A stretch of 64,000 nt of DNA, from contig NZ_JAFBDY010000006.1 of the NCBI RefSeq assembly GCF_016908465.1, forward strand, positions 144,768 to 208,767, written 5' to 3'. Within the stretch, counting starts at the first letter, position 1. The number at the start of each line of letters is the position of its first letter. This DNA is from Lysinibacillus composti. GTDB taxonomy: Bacteria; Bacillota; Bacilli; Bacillales_A; Planococcaceae. A program made the position numbers and the translations under genes. Of this stretch, positions 42,886 through 52,655 are shown piece after piece. The notes beneath the pieces were generated by a model. The model saw nothing but the letters and a program-made list of their open reading frames with translations. It was not told the DNA's origin and made no database searches.

Positions 42886-43720
42886 TTGCTCGTACCTCCT
42901 TCACAGGTTTCCAAGATATAATTGCTGCATAAAAAGTATGCGTATAATGAAAGCCTTTCGTATCAACTTTTATAAACGACTTCAAAGATTCTTCTACATG
43001 TTGTGGGTTGAATTGTTCATTTAATATTTTTTTGCTTTGTGCTGAGATTAATTGTTCTTTTGTTGCATAATGATACGTACGCTCTAATTTAAGCATCTGA
43101 CAATCAGCGAAAATCCCAAGTTGATAAAGCATATTTACAATTTGAATGTAGTCTCTGCGAGGGTATTTAATGTCATAACCAAACTGCCTATGTAACACTT
43201 CATAATGCGGTTGTATTGGTCCTGTCGTCATGGCAATGATCGCACGCTTTTTGGCAAGTGCATTCATCTTTTTTAACGTATCCACCATATAATACATGCG
43301 ATAAAAACAATTAACACCTAGGACAATGTCATGGGCTTGTATATCTGCTAACTCCCATTTTGCATGGACAAATTCTATATTTTGTTCATCTTGAAAACAC
43401 ATGTTTAAATAATCCAGTACTGCCTCCGAACTATCGACACATGTTACTTTTTTAGCAAATGCCTGTAAAGGAAACGTATTATTTCCCCAACCAGGGCCAA
43501 TTTCTAGCACTTCATCTTCATGCGATATGAAATGTTGGATCGCCTCAAAAATAGGCTTTGCATGTTCATCTGTTTGGCGGATGATTTTCTTGGCAATGGA
43601 TTGTCGCCAAAAGGCTTCTTCTAAAGCATCATCCTTCATTCGTTCTGGCATTTTTCCGTGCCAGTCATGCATTCCTTCTTGCCATAAAGCTTCAAAATCT
43701 ATTACTAACGGTCCTTTCAT
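42836..43720 (-). CDS. Class I SAM-dependent methyltransferase in the cobalamin operon
   Basis: 294 residues. Rossmann methyltransferase motif I EVLEIGPGWGNNTFPL, motif post-I VTCVDSSEAVLDYL, and DIVLGVNCFYRMYYMVDTL. ATG at 43720 follows GGAGGTGTGTAC; a GTG two codons earlier overlaps the site. It is not one of the tetrapyrrole methylases (different fold) and has no standard cobalamin number. Lying between the nitroreductase and CbiX, it may be a corrinoid accessory enzyme; the acceptor is unknown. Confidence 0.75.
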   Translation of the reverse strand: MKGPLVIDFEALWQEGMHDWHGKMPERMKDDALEEAFWRQSIAKKIIRQTDEHAKPIFEAIQHFISHEDEVLEIGPGWGNNTFPLQAFAKKVTCVDSSEAVLDYLNMCFQDEQNIEFVHAKWELADIQAHDIVLGVNCFYRMYYMVDTLKKMNALAKKRAIIAMTTGPIQPHYEVLHRQFGYDIKYPRRDYIQIVNMLYQLGIFADCQMLKLERTYHYATKEQLISAQSKKILNEQFNPQHVEESLKSFIKVDTKGFHYTHTFYAAIISWKPVKEVRANDNLEFTGDAEAFTYL

Positions 43721-43765
43721 GTACACACCTCCAGCGATAGGTTCCTTAATTTATTGTACGTAACC

Positions 43766-44326
43766 CTATAGCCAAGTTGTTTTCACTTCAAATGAAGTAC
43801 GTTTCTTCTCCTTTAAGTCCTCTTCTTCCGGATAACCAATAAACAGAGTTCCTACAACTTGCTCATTTGAACTTGCTCCAATAAACGAATGCAATCTGTC
43901 ATCGTGAACCAATCCAATGCCTCTTGTTCGCCACACAAAACCAAGACCTAATTCTTCAGCCATCAACCACATAGACATAATCGCACTACATACAGCAAAT
44001 ACATTATCTTTCGTCGCAGCTTCATCATTTTCTACTTTTTCAGATGTAACTATGATTACAAGTGGTGTTGTTTGAATCACCTTTAATGAACTCTCAATCA
44101 AATTTGGTTTTGTCGGAAAGCGCTCCGTTAAATAATCAGTTGCGACTTCTTCGTATTTATTTAACGCCTCGCCTTGTAGCACATAAAAATGCCACGGTTC
44201 ACGATTGCGGTCATTTGGAGCAAATGTTGCTACTTCCAATAATGTTTCTATTAAATGTTTATCAATTGGTGTTGTTTTATACTGTCGTATTGCACGACGT
44301 TGTTTTAACGCCTCATAGATTGTCAT
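43766..44326 (-). CDS. Nitroreductase-family flavoprotein in the cobalamin operon
   Basis: 186 residues. TIYEALKQRRAIRQYKTTPID (FMN phosphate site), ATFAPNDRNREPWHFYVLQG, GLGFVWRTRGIG, and the C-terminal VGTLFIGYPEEE. Overlaps the stop of cobA by 4 bp. Two relatives of this family work in B12 metabolism: BluB (dimethylbenzimidazole synthase) and cobyrinate cobalt reductases. It lacks clear BluB hallmarks I would recognise, so cobalt or flavin reduction is the better guess; a general nitroreductase remains possible. Confidence 0.75.
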   Translation of the reverse strand: MTIYEALKQRRAIRQYKTTPIDKHLIETLLEVATFAPNDRNREPWHFYVLQGEALNKYEEVATDYLTERFPTKPNLIESSLKVIQTTPLVIIVTSEKVENDEAATKDNVFAVCSAIMSMWLMAEELGLGFVWRTRGIGLVHDDRLHSFIGASSNEQVVGTLFIGYPEEEDLKEKKRTSFEVKTTWL

Positions 44327-45087
44327 CGTACTGATTCCTCCATTTGGTCAAACCAGGCAATTTTCTCTCTTACATTCACTACTTCCCCCACTACTATTAG
44401 TGCGGGATTAACAATTACTTCTTGTCGAATTTTTTCGGCTATGTTTGCTAGAGAAGATGTAATTGTCCGCTGATTCTCTGTAGTTCCTCGCTCAATGACA
44501 GCTACTGGCGTATTTGGATCTCTTCCGTGCATAATAAGTTGCTTTGTAATATGTCCAATATTTCCAACACTCATATAAAATGCTAGCGTATCAATTCCAT
44601 TTGCGAGTGCTTCCCAATGCAAAAAGTCATTTCCTTTTTCAGCTCGACCGTGACCTGTTACGATGGCAAAGCTTGTTGCATAATCACGGTGTGTTACCGG
44701 AATGCCTGCATAGGCTGGTGCTGCAATGCCGGCAGTAATACCAGGTACAACTTCATAAGGAATATTCGCTTCTCGCAAAATGGCGGCTTCTTCTGCACCT
44801 CGTCCAAATACAAAAGGATCACCACCCTTTAATCGGACAACAACTTTACCTTTCGTCGCTTCATTTACTAACAATTCATGGATTTCATCTTGAATGAGTC
44901 CATGCTTCCCAGGCTCTTTGCCACAATACACAAGCTGGGCCGTTTCCTTCGCATAGTTCAACAATTCCTTATTTACTAATCGGTCATATGCGATGACATC
45001 AGCTTTTTGAATGCATTCAGCTCCATATACTGTAATTAATTTAGGATCTCCTGGACCAGCACCTACTAAATAAACTTTACCTATCAT
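44323..45087 (-). CDS. cobA: Uroporphyrinogen-III C-methyltransferase
   Basis: 254 residues of the tetrapyrrole methylase family: KVYLVGAGPGDPKLITV at the N-terminus, ADVIAYDRLVN, VVRLKGGDPFVFGRGAEE (SAM site), VVPGITAGIAAPAYAGIPVTHR. Adds methyls at C2 and C7 of uroporphyrinogen III to give precorrin-2, shared by siroheme and B12. Overlaps its neighbours by 4 bp on both sides. Called CobA or SUMT; length matches the short form without the CysG dehydrogenase part, which is supplied by the gene before it. Confidence 0.93.
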   Translation of the reverse strand: MIGKVYLVGAGPGDPKLITVYGAECIQKADVIAYDRLVNKELLNYAKETAQLVYCGKEPGKHGLIQDEIHELLVNEATKGKVVVRLKGGDPFVFGRGAEEAAILREANIPYEVVPGITAGIAAPAYAGIPVTHRDYATSFAIVTGHGRAEKGNDFLHWEALANGIDTLAFYMSVGNIGHITKQLIMHGRDPNTPVAVIERGTTENQRTITSSLANIAEKIRQEVIVNPALIVVGEVVNVREKIAWFDQMEESVR

Positions 45088-45722
45088 ATCTGTCGTGCTC
45101 CTGTTACTAATTTCTGAACATACGCATTACACTTGTCCCATTTCTGTTCTTTTGCCCATTCTTCTAATTGGGGGTCTAAAAGAGAAGCAAGCGCATCTCG
45201 TTTACTATATTTATCTTGAATAGTTTGAATGATTTCTCTTCTTGCTTTCTTTAAAAATTCTATATAGTCAATGTACGTTTCATCATAGTGAGCCTCTAAT
45301 TCAGCTTTTATTTTGCGAGTTAAACCGGGACTAGCACCTGAGGTTGAAACAGATAAGACAAAATCGCCTCTTCTAACAACAGCCGGATTAATAAAGTCCA
45401 CACGCCCTTTTGCATCTGCCCGACTTAGTAATTGCCAATGTTGGGCTGCTTGCTCGACTGCATCATTTACCTCTTCTTGATCAGTTACTGCAAATATTAA
45501 AGATGCATCATCTAAATCACTTGCCTCGAACTGTTTATTCTTCCACGTAACTTTCCCTTGTCCAACATAAATTGCTATTTCGTCCGTAATCGATGGACTG
45601 ACAATGATGATTTGTGCTTTTGTTGGTAGTAAGGCTTGTAATTTTTGTCTTGCTACATGACCCCCACCAACAATCACCACCTTTTTATATTCAATATCTA
45701 ACATGATTGGAAAAAAGTTCAT
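45084..45722 (-). CDS. Precorrin-2 dehydrogenase (SirC/Met8-like)
   Basis: 212 residues. NAD-binding motif KVVIVGGGHVARQKL (about 12-26), ASLIFAVTDQEEVNDAV, FINPAVVRRGDFVLSVSTSGASPGLTRKIKAEL. Oxidises precorrin-2 to sirohydrochlorin, the substrate of CbiX. ATG at 45722 behind CAGGAGGGAAG. No chelatase function is needed because CbiX is in the operon, but the family can also make siroheme, so it may feed both pathways. Confidence 0.9.
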   Translation of the reverse strand: MNFFPIMLDIEYKKVVIVGGGHVARQKLQALLPTKAQIIIVSPSITDEIAIYVGQGKVTWKNKQFEASDLDDASLIFAVTDQEEVNDAVEQAAQHWQLLSRADAKGRVDFINPAVVRRGDFVLSVSTSGASPGLTRKIKAELEAHYDETYIDYIEFLKKARREIIQTIQDKYSKRDALASLLDPQLEEWAKEQKWDKCNAYVQKLVTGARQI

Positions 45723-47077
45723 TTTCTTCCCTCCTGACAAGTTTGTAACCAGTTTTCAACTAATTGTGGATTTGATGCAAAGTGAAAATGTGTATAGCCT
45801 GCCACTAAATTTCCGTGTAAAAAACCTTCTTGCTGTGCCCGGAATCGACCTTTTGAAAAGTAAGCAGGACAATCATGCTCTCCTTGATAAGTTGAGTAAT
45901 GGAATTCATGCCCTTTTGCTTGTTGGTCGGCATTAATGAAGAAATTCCCATCAACACCTGTGATTTCACGGTATCCTAAGGCAGCTAATTTATCTTGCAT
46001 CACAACTTTCCCAGGGATAATCCCTAGCATATTGAATTGTTGGCCATCTCTTCTTTCAATGGATTCTGTACAATACATAAAGCCTCCGCACTCAGCTAAA
46101 GTTGGTATACCATCTGCAATAGCTTGGCGTATCGATTCCTTTGTTTGTTCATTTTGAGCGAGTTGTTCTGCAAACTCCTCTGGGAATCCCCCTCCAATAT
46201 ATAATCCTTGTGCAATCTCTGGAACGGGTTCATTTCGCAAAGGAGAGAAATAGTGCAATACTGCACCACGCGCCTGCAATAACTCTAAATTTTCTGGATA
46301 ATAGAAGTTGAATGCTTCATCCTTAGCAACTGCCAGATGTACTTCTTCTTTTTTGTGTTGTTCGAAAATAGTAGAAGTTTGATCTAAAACTGGGGCCTCT
46401 GTTAAAGAAAGTAACAAATCTAAATCAACTGTCTCCTCAATCGCTCGCGCGAGATCTTCAAAGTATTGATCTAAATCGCCTCTTTCAATTGCTGGAACTA
46501 ATCCTAAATGACGACTTGGTAAAGGTGGAACTGCTCCTTTTTGTAAATAACCAATCACTGGCACATGACATTCTTGTTCAATCGCAGCTTTTACAATTTC
46601 ATAGTGACTTTTACTACCTAATTGATTTGCAATTACTCCTACAATTTGAACATCTGTTGATAAAGTTTGAAATCCTTTCACAATGGCCGCTACACTTCTC
46701 GCCATACTCGCTGCATTGACGACTAAAATGACAGGACTTGAAGTAATTCTACTAATTTCAGCAGTAGAGCCCTCATCATTCAACGGACTTTTCCCGTCAT
46801 AAAAGCCCATCACTCCTTCAATAACTGCAACATCTGCTTGTTCGCTTGCACGACTAACGATTGTTCGCACCACATCATGGGATAACATCCAACTATCAAT
46901 ATTTCGAGAAGTTCTTTTCGTTACTGCTGTATGGTAGGTCGGATCGATATAATCTGGTCCACATTTAAATCCTTGCACACGTAATCCTTTATTCATTAAT
47001 GCTTTCATTAACCCAACAGTTAACGTTGTTTTTCCAACACCGCTACCTGTCCCTGCGATTACAAAACGGTTTGCCAT
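45719..47077 (-). CDS. cbiA: Cobyrinate a,c-diamide synthase
   Basis: 452 residues. N-terminal ATPase P-loop FVIAGTGSGVGKTTLTVG (about 4-21), GVMGFYDGKSP, and C-terminal class I glutamine amidotransferase with GGGFPEEFAEQLAQN and the nucleophile cysteine in AECGGFMYCTE. Amidates the a and c side chains of cobyrinate using glutamine and ATP. ATG at 47077 preceded by AGGGGAGATAGC; the upstream ORF extension is in cbiG. Overlaps sirC by 4 bp and cbiG stop region slightly. It is the last step of the B12 route in this window. Confidence 0.93.
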   Translation of the reverse strand: MANRFVIAGTGSGVGKTTLTVGLMKALMNKGLRVQGFKCGPDYIDPTYHTAVTKRTSRNIDSWMLSHDVVRTIVSRASEQADVAVIEGVMGFYDGKSPLNDEGSTAEISRITSSPVILVVNAASMARSVAAIVKGFQTLSTDVQIVGVIANQLGSKSHYEIVKAAIEQECHVPVIGYLQKGAVPPLPSRHLGLVPAIERGDLDQYFEDLARAIEETVDLDLLLSLTEAPVLDQTSTIFEQHKKEEVHLAVAKDEAFNFYYPENLELLQARGAVLHYFSPLRNEPVPEIAQGLYIGGGFPEEFAEQLAQNEQTKESIRQAIADGIPTLAECGGFMYCTESIERRDGQQFNMLGIIPGKVVMQDKLAALGYREITGVDGNFFINADQQAKGHEFHYSTYQGEHDCPAYFSKGRFRAQQEGFLHGNLVAGYTHFHFASNPQLVENWLQTCQEGRK

Positions 47078-47087
47078 GCTATCTCCC

Positions 47088-48212
47088 CTAACTAAAGTGC
47101 AATTTCGCAACAGAAATGGTAACATTACCACTTTTCTTTTTCTGTAATACTAATTCTTGATGATTGGCATATCTCATCGCTGCTGGTTCACTGACGCCAT
47201 ATGCACCTGTATATTTAAATACTGTTTCTGATGGATTTGGTAAAGGCATTTCATTTAATTGGGCGGGTGTATAGGTTACAAACTCCCAACCATAACGATT
47301 CGTTACATCCAGAAAACTTTGTTCATCCTTTTTTAAATCAATCGTTACTAAGGCTTTTACACTTTTTTTCGATAATTTTAATTCAGCTAACGTTTCATCT
47401 ATTACTGCTTCGATTTCTTCAAGAGATGTTCCTCTATTACAACCCATTCCAAGGACGATGGATTTCGGTCGATAGATAACCCCATTTTGCAAAATGGCTT
47501 CCTCTTCTATATCTAAAATTCGGTCAGTGATGATTAATGCTGCATTTGGTTTTGCCTCTAATGCTTGTTGAATTGTTTCATATTGTTTTAAAGTGGAAGG
47601 GATTGGTGTATCGTGCATCCACCAATTGGTTTCTCCATTTTCTTGAACAATCGCAACATGTTCCTCATTGACGACTGAAGCACTTACTGGCGTTAACTTT
47701 TCATCACTTTCCCAAATCCAACCAAAGCGGGCACCGAACAAATCGACGGGAATAGTTTTTTGTACATCTGACGCGGTTGTAATAATTGGCTTTGCTCCAA
47801 TGGCATTGGCTACTTCATGAGTTAAGGCATTCGCACCACCTATATGTCCGGACAAAACGCTAATCACATGTTCCGCTTTATCGTCAATGACTAAAACGGC
47901 AGGGTCTGTCTTCTTATCTATTAAAATAGGTGCAATCATTCGTACAACAGCACCTAATGAAATGATTAAAATGAGCCCTTTATATTGTTTAAATAAAGCA
48001 GGTAATAATAAACGAACTGTCCCTTTAAATAATTGAATACCTCTCGTCTGTTCGTCGCCGTGTTGAAATTTATCCATATAATAGACATCCACATGAGGGA
48101 AATCTCGTTGCATTTGACGTGCTTTTTGAACGCCATGCTTTGTAATGGCTACTAATGCATAAGGCTTTTTCACTTCAACTTCAGGGATGACACCTTCTTG
48201 TAACTTAATCAT
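47088..48212 (-). CDS. cbiG: Cobalt-precorrin-5A hydrolase
   Basis: 374 residues. Three-part CbiG layout: N-terminal domain (YALVAITKHGVQKARQM), central domain ending in VISVLSGHIGGANALTHEVANAIGAKPIITTASD, and C-terminal CbiG/CobE domain (IVLGMGCNRGTSLEEIEAVI; AALVTIDLKKDE-like). Opens the ring-A lactone and releases acetaldehyde, a hallmark of the anaerobic route. Overlaps cbiF by 8 bp. Confidence 0.93.
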   Translation of the reverse strand: MIKLQEGVIPEVEVKKPYALVAITKHGVQKARQMQRDFPHVDVYYMDKFQHGDEQTRGIQLFKGTVRLLLPALFKQYKGLILIISLGAVVRMIAPILIDKKTDPAVLVIDDKAEHVISVLSGHIGGANALTHEVANAIGAKPIITTASDVQKTIPVDLFGARFGWIWESDEKLTPVSASVVNEEHVAIVQENGETNWWMHDTPIPSTLKQYETIQQALEAKPNAALIITDRILDIEEEAILQNGVIYRPKSIVLGMGCNRGTSLEEIEAVIDETLAELKLSKKSVKALVTIDLKKDEQSFLDVTNRYGWEFVTYTPAQLNEMPLPNPSETVFKYTGAYGVSEPAAMRYANHQELVLQKKKSGNVTISVAKLHFS

Positions 48213-48987
48213 TCACTTTCACACCTTTTCGGAAACCGTGGGTGAATGTCGCGTCATATAGTTTTGAGCGGTAGTCTTTTTCATGAATGTTTGGATCTAA
48301 TGCCCAACCTGCTAAAATCATGGCATGTTTACGAATCCCATTCACACGCATTGCCTCGTCTAATTCAATTAATGTTGTTCGGACGATTTTTTGATCTGGC
48401 CAAGAAGCTCTTTGAATAACCGCTACTGGTGTATCATCTGACCAACCTGCCTCTTGTAATTCTTTCACGATTTTTTTCGTTAATGTCGCACTCAGAAATA
48501 GTGCGATGGTGCAATGATGAGTAGCTAATGAACGCAATTTTTCACGATCTGGTACCGGTGTACGTCCTTCTGCTCTAGTTAAAATAAGCGTTTGTGTTAA
48601 ATCAGGAATCGTTAATTCGGCTCCAACAGCTGCAGCTGAAGCAAACACCGAACTTACGCCAGGTATTACCTCGTACCCAATGCCGTGTTCTTTTAATAGG
48701 GCGACTTGTTCCATTGTTGCCCCATACATTGCAGGGTCACCTGTATGCATACGCACAACCATTTTCCCTTCATTTATGTATCCGACCATACAATCAACCA
48801 TTTCCTGTAGATGCATGCCTGCTGTACGAACGATTTCTGCCCCTGGTTTAGCCATGGCAATCAGTTCTTCATTCACAAGCGAATCCGTATACATGACGAC
48901 ATCTGCTTGTTGCATCAGCTTTAAGCCTTTTACTGTGATTAAATCTGGGTCACCAGGACCAGCACCAATAATCCATATTTTTTTCAT
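48205..48987 (-). CDS. cbiF: Cobalt-precorrin-4 C11-methyltransferase
   Basis: 260 residues, tetrapyrrole methylase fold: KIWIIGAGPGDPDLITVKG, ADVVMYTDSLVN, MVVRMHTGDPAMYGATMEQV, YEVIPGVSSVFASAAAVGAELTIP. The TGDP and SVFASAAA motifs are those of CbiF/CobM. Adjoins cbiL (stop and start share a base). Confidence 0.93.
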   Translation of the reverse strand: MKKIWIIGAGPGDPDLITVKGLKLMQQADVVMYTDSLVNEELIAMAKPGAEIVRTAGMHLQEMVDCMVGYINEGKMVVRMHTGDPAMYGATMEQVALLKEHGIGYEVIPGVSSVFASAAAVGAELTIPDLTQTLILTRAEGRTPVPDREKLRSLATHHCTIALFLSATLTKKIVKELQEAGWSDDTPVAVIQRASWPDQKIVRTTLIELDEAMRVNGIRKHAMILAGWALDPNIHEKDYRSKLYDATFTHGFRKGVKVND

Positions 48988-49694
48988 TATTTGCGCACCA
49001 CCATTAACGATAAATAATTTAATTCGACGCCTTCTAATTCATCTAGCTTCCAAATGATTTCTTCATCAGAAGTGACTTTTGTTACAACAACAGCTTTATC
49101 GTATAAATTCATTTCATTTAAAAGTTCAAGCATCAGATCAAGTACTTTCGCAACTTTAATGAATACGACCGCATCATGATCTTCTATCGCCTTTTTCATT
49201 AATTCGTAATTATCTTGAGCTGGAATCATCGCGACATGGTCATCCCCATCAGCTAACGGAATTCCTAATCGGTTTGCCGAACCATTGAACGATGAAATAC
49301 CAGGTACAGTCTCAATCTCAATTTCCGGATGTTTTTCCTGCATTAGTTTCATTAAATGAATGAAGGTACTGTATAGCATTGGGTCCCCTTCCGTCACAAA
49401 TGCAACATCCTTTCCTTTAACTAATGAAGCATAAATTAGCTCTACTGACTTTGACCATTCTCTTTCAAGTGTTTCTTCGTCCTTTGTCATCGGAAAAACT
49501 AACCCAATCATTTCTTTTTCTTCTGGCTGAATGTATACGTCAATAATACGATGGGCATAGCTTTTGCTTCCACGTAGTTTCTTTGGATAAGCGATCACTG
49601 GACATTCTTTTAACATCCTGAACGCTTTTACTGTAATTAATTCTGGATCTCCAGGGCCAACGCCTAATCCATACAATTTCCCTAAATTATGCAT
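48987..49694 (-). CDS. cbiL: Cobalt-precorrin-2 C20-methyltransferase
   Basis: 235 residues, tetrapyrrole methylase fold: [82 protein letters not shown]. Methylates C20 of cobalt-precorrin-2 (factor II). Overlaps cbiET by 8 bp. Confidence 0.93.
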   Translation of the reverse strand: MHNLGKLYGLGVGPGDPELITVKAFRMLKECPVIAYPKKLRGSKSYAHRIIDVYIQPEEKEMIGLVFPMTKDEETLEREWSKSVELIYASLVKGKDVAFVTEGDPMLYSTFIHLMKLMQEKHPEIEIETVPGISSFNGSANRLGIPLADGDDHVAMIPAQDNYELMKKAIEDHDAVVFIKVAKVLDLMLELLNEMNLYDKAVVVTKVTSDEEIIWKLDELEGVELNYLSLMVVRK

Positions 49695-50901
49695 GTTCGA
49701 TTCCTTTCTTACTTGCCGTAATAATAAAGATTGGGTTTAAAGGTTCAAATCTTGTCATATGTAAAATGGGTTTACTTCGTGAAATTTGAGCTTGTAAGAT
49801 TGACACTTCGCATTGTAATTCTTTTAAACATTGAACTGCTTCATATAAATTTTCTATTGTCGCAATGTTCATGACTAAACGGCCGTCTGGTTGCAATCTT
49901 TCAATACAAGTCGATAGCAGTTGCTGCATTTCACCGCCTGAACCCCCAATAAAAATGGCATTAGGATCAGGGAATTCGTCTAAACGGTCTGGCGCTTTTC
50001 CATGAACCGCTGTTAAATCCACTCGGAATTTATGTTGATTCTGTAAACAGTTCGCTAAATCACCTTCATTTTTTTCAATAGCAAAAACCGCACCCTCTTT
50101 TGCCAACTTCCCTGCTTCAATGGCCATGGAGCCAGTACATGTTCCAATATCCCAAACAATACTTGTTGGTTCGATTTTCATTGCCTGCAAACTTAAAACA
50201 CGAATTTCTTTCTTCGTAATTAGCCCTTTATCCGGTTTTCGTTGTGAAAACTCTTCATCTTCAATCCCTAAAGGATAAATAGGTCCACTTTCTGTTTGTC
50301 TTAAAATAACGACATTTAATGAAGAAAATGTATTTTCGATTACTTCATCTAATGTCATTAATCGGCATCGTTCATTTTCGCCTTCCAAATTTTCAGCAAT
50401 AAACATTTCGTATTCTGTCATACCGAATCGCTTTAAATAGTTTGCAATGGCGATTGGTGAGTTTTCATCGTCCGTTAAGATTGCTACCTTTTTTCGACCA
50501 TCAATTTTTTGAGCTAATCCTTTTATGGAACGGCCATGCAAACTAACGATATAAGCATCATGCCATGATTCTTTTAATCTAGAAAAAGCTAATTGAATAG
50601 AACTTGTATATGGGTAGATTTCTAATGGTATTTTTTTAGATAAGTAGCTTCCTATACCATAAAAAAGTGGATCTCCAGATGCTAAAATAACCGTCTTGCG
50701 TTGTTCACATCTTAGTTGCTCTACTAGTTTTGATAGGCCACCTTTAACGACAATCTTTTCACCTTTATATGTAGGGAAAAATGATAGTTGTCGTTCTCCT
50801 CCGACTAACACTTCACTCTGTTCAATCCATTCTTGATATTGGGTTAATAATCCTAATGGTCCGTTATCCCCGATCCCAATCATCTTCATCAATTGTGTCA
50901 A
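49687..50901 (-). CDS. cbiET: Precorrin-6B/7 C5,15-methyltransferase and decarboxylase (CbiE-CbiT fusion)
   Basis: 404 residues. CbiE part (1 to about 205; [42 protein letters not shown]) methylating C5, then CbiT (about 215-404; [24 protein letters not shown] motif; [13 protein letters not shown]) methylating C15 and decarboxylating C12. TTG start at 50901 behind GGAAGGTGG, inside the end of cbiD (38-bp overlap). Fusion is known as CbiET/CobL. Confidence 0.93.
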   Translation of the reverse strand: MTQLMKMIGIGDNGPLGLLTQYQEWIEQSEVLVGGERQLSFFPTYKGEKIVVKGGLSKLVEQLRCEQRKTVILASGDPLFYGIGSYLSKKIPLEIYPYTSSIQLAFSRLKESWHDAYIVSLHGRSIKGLAQKIDGRKKVAILTDDENSPIAIANYLKRFGMTEYEMFIAENLEGENERCRLMTLDEVIENTFSSLNVVILRQTESGPIYPLGIEDEEFSQRKPDKGLITKKEIRVLSLQAMKIEPTSIVWDIGTCTGSMAIEAGKLAKEGAVFAIEKNEGDLANCLQNQHKFRVDLTAVHGKAPDRLDEFPDPNAIFIGGSGGEMQQLLSTCIERLQPDGRLVMNIATIENLYEAVQCLKELQCEVSILQAQISRSKPILHMTRFEPLNPIFIITASKKGIEHA

Positions 50902-52006
50902 TATGATCCACCTTCCCTAAGCAATCCCCACCCATCGTATAAAATGCTGTAGAGACAGAAATTCCTCCATTTACGTGAGCGATTGCATGGTTACTACAAT
51001 AGCGGCATAAATAATCAAAAAATGCCGTAAATCCTAGTTCTTTCATTAATTCCCCAACTTGAGAAGCCGTATTTGCTTGTTCAACTTGTTGTTGTACTTC
51101 TTCAGATGCACCGGCACGTTTAGCCACTTTTGCCAAAAAACCAAAATCAATAGGTGCACTTTTTGAGTGGAGCATCATGTTTCCTTGGGCAAGCTTTGAA
51201 AATTTCCCCATCATACCGACAAGTGATACATAGGGAATTTCTTTTTTCTTAATATGCTTTAAGGTGAATCCAACAAAATCACCCATTTCAATAAACGCTT
51301 CCTCTTGGAGATCCGGATATTGTTTCATGGCAAATTTTTCACTTCTACCACCAGTCGTTAAAACTAAGTGATCACAACCTGCTTCTTTCGCTACACTAAT
51401 CGCTTGAACAATACTCGCCATATAGGCCGAACTTGAAAATGGCACAACAATACCGCGCGTTCCAAGTATGCTAATGCCTCCTAAAATACCAAGTCGTCCA
51501 TTTAACGTTTTTTTCGCTAGCTCTTCACCGTCTGGCACAGAGATGATAACTTCCACGCCTTTTTCGATTTGAAATGTTTCCTTTAATTCCTGAACGACCG
51601 TTAAAATCATTTTTCGAGGAACGGGATTAATGGCTGCGTCTCCAACTGGAACAGGTAAGCCAGGCTTTGTTACACGACCAACCCCTACTCCTCCATCAAG
51701 ATGGATTCCAGGCTTGTCTACAAATCTTACAGAACTTACAATTCGAGCCAAATGGGTAACGTCTGGGTCATCGCCTGCATCTTTAATTGTTGTACAGCTA
51801 ACCATTCCTTCTGAAGTAACAGTTTCTGCGATGTCAAACGTGGCAAAATGTCCTGCGGGTAAAAAAATAGTCACTTGTTCTTGCACTTCATTTGTCATTA
51901 GAGTCAATAAAGAAGCTTTCGTCATAGCTGTCGCACAGGCACCCGTTGTATAGCCATGACGCATTTCTTTCGGATCTTTCTTATTTGACTTCTTTTGCAC
52001 GTTCAT
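50864..52006 (-). CDS. cbiD: Cobalt-precorrin-5B C1-methyltransferase
   Basis: 380 residues. Conserved start [63 protein letters not shown], and TTGGRSE. CbiD has its own fold and is diagnostic of the anaerobic (cobalt-early) route. Start uncertain: the ATG at 52006 and the ATG at 51964 (MRHGYTTG) both have weak sites; the gene overlaps the end of cbiC. Confidence 0.93.
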   Translation of the reverse strand: MNVQKKSNKKDPKEMRHGYTTGACATAMTKASLLTLMTNEVQEQVTIFLPAGHFATFDIAETVTSEGMVSCTTIKDAGDDPDVTHLARIVSSVRFVDKPGIHLDGGVGVGRVTKPGLPVPVGDAAINPVPRKMILTVVQELKETFQIEKGVEVIISVPDGEELAKKTLNGRLGILGGISILGTRGIVVPFSSSAYMASIVQAISVAKEAGCDHLVLTTGGRSEKFAMKQYPDLQEEAFIEMGDFVGFTLKHIKKKEIPYVSLVGMMGKFSKLAQGNMMLHSKSAPIDFGFLAKVAKRAGASEEVQQQVEQANTASQVGELMKELGFTAFFDYLCRYCSNHAIAHVNGGISVSTAFYTMGGDCLGKVDHIDTIDEDDWDRG

Positions 52007-52655
52007 CTGCTAAAATCGAAATGGCATTTAATGCAGCAACTGTTACTGTACTACCGCCTTTTCGTCCGATATTCGTAATAAATGGTATTCCTTCAAGCTT
52101 TGCTAACTCTTCTTTAGACTCTGCAGCTGAAACAAATCCAACGGGCATTCCGATGATTAAATCTGGTTTTGCAATTCCCTCTTTAATCAAGCGGATTAAT
52201 TCTAATAGAGCTGTCGGTGCATTTCCGATTGCGTAAATCCCACCTTCATGCAGACGTACTGCTTTTTGCATGGAGATAATGGCACGAGTCGTCCCTAATG
52301 CTTTTGCTTCAGTTGAAACATCTTGATCTGCGATATAGCAATGTAAATCTCCACCATGTTTTTGGAATCGTTTTTGACCCGAACCACTTTGAATCATTTG
52401 GACATCTGCAATAACATGACGACCTTTTAAAATTGCTTGAATACCAGCTTCGATAGCGTCTGGTGTCATGACAACACTACGTCCCAATTCAAAATCTGCA
52501 GAAGCGTGAATGACTCGGCGAACAACTTTCCATTGATCCTCATTAAACGAATGCTCCCCCATTTCTTCATCGATAATTGAAAAACTATAATCATAAATTT
52601 TGTCTGGATCTACTGTTAGCGGTGTGAAATCTGTATTGAAATTTGTATTAGCCAT
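51981..52655 (-). CDS. cbiC: Precorrin-8X methylmutase
   Basis: 224 residues. RRVIHASADFELGRSVVMTPDAIEAGIQAI with the catalytic His, GHVIADVQMIQSG-like strand, AIGNAPTALLELIRLIKEG, and PDLIIGMPVGFVSAAESKEEL. Moves the C11 methyl to C12 to give hydrogenobyrinate or cobyrinate. ATG after AAGGAGAG. Overlaps cobK by 8 bp and cbiD by 26 bp. Confidence 0.93.
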   Translation of the reverse strand: MANTNFNTDFTPLTVDPDKIYDYSFSIIDEEMGEHSFNEDQWKVVRRVIHASADFELGRSVVMTPDAIEAGIQAILKGRHVIADVQMIQSGSGQKRFQKHGGDLHCYIADQDVSTEAKALGTTRAIISMQKAVRLHEGGIYAIGNAPTALLELIRLIKEGIAKPDLIIGMPVGFVSAAESKEELAKLEGIPFITNIGRKGGSTVTVAALNAISILADERAKEVK

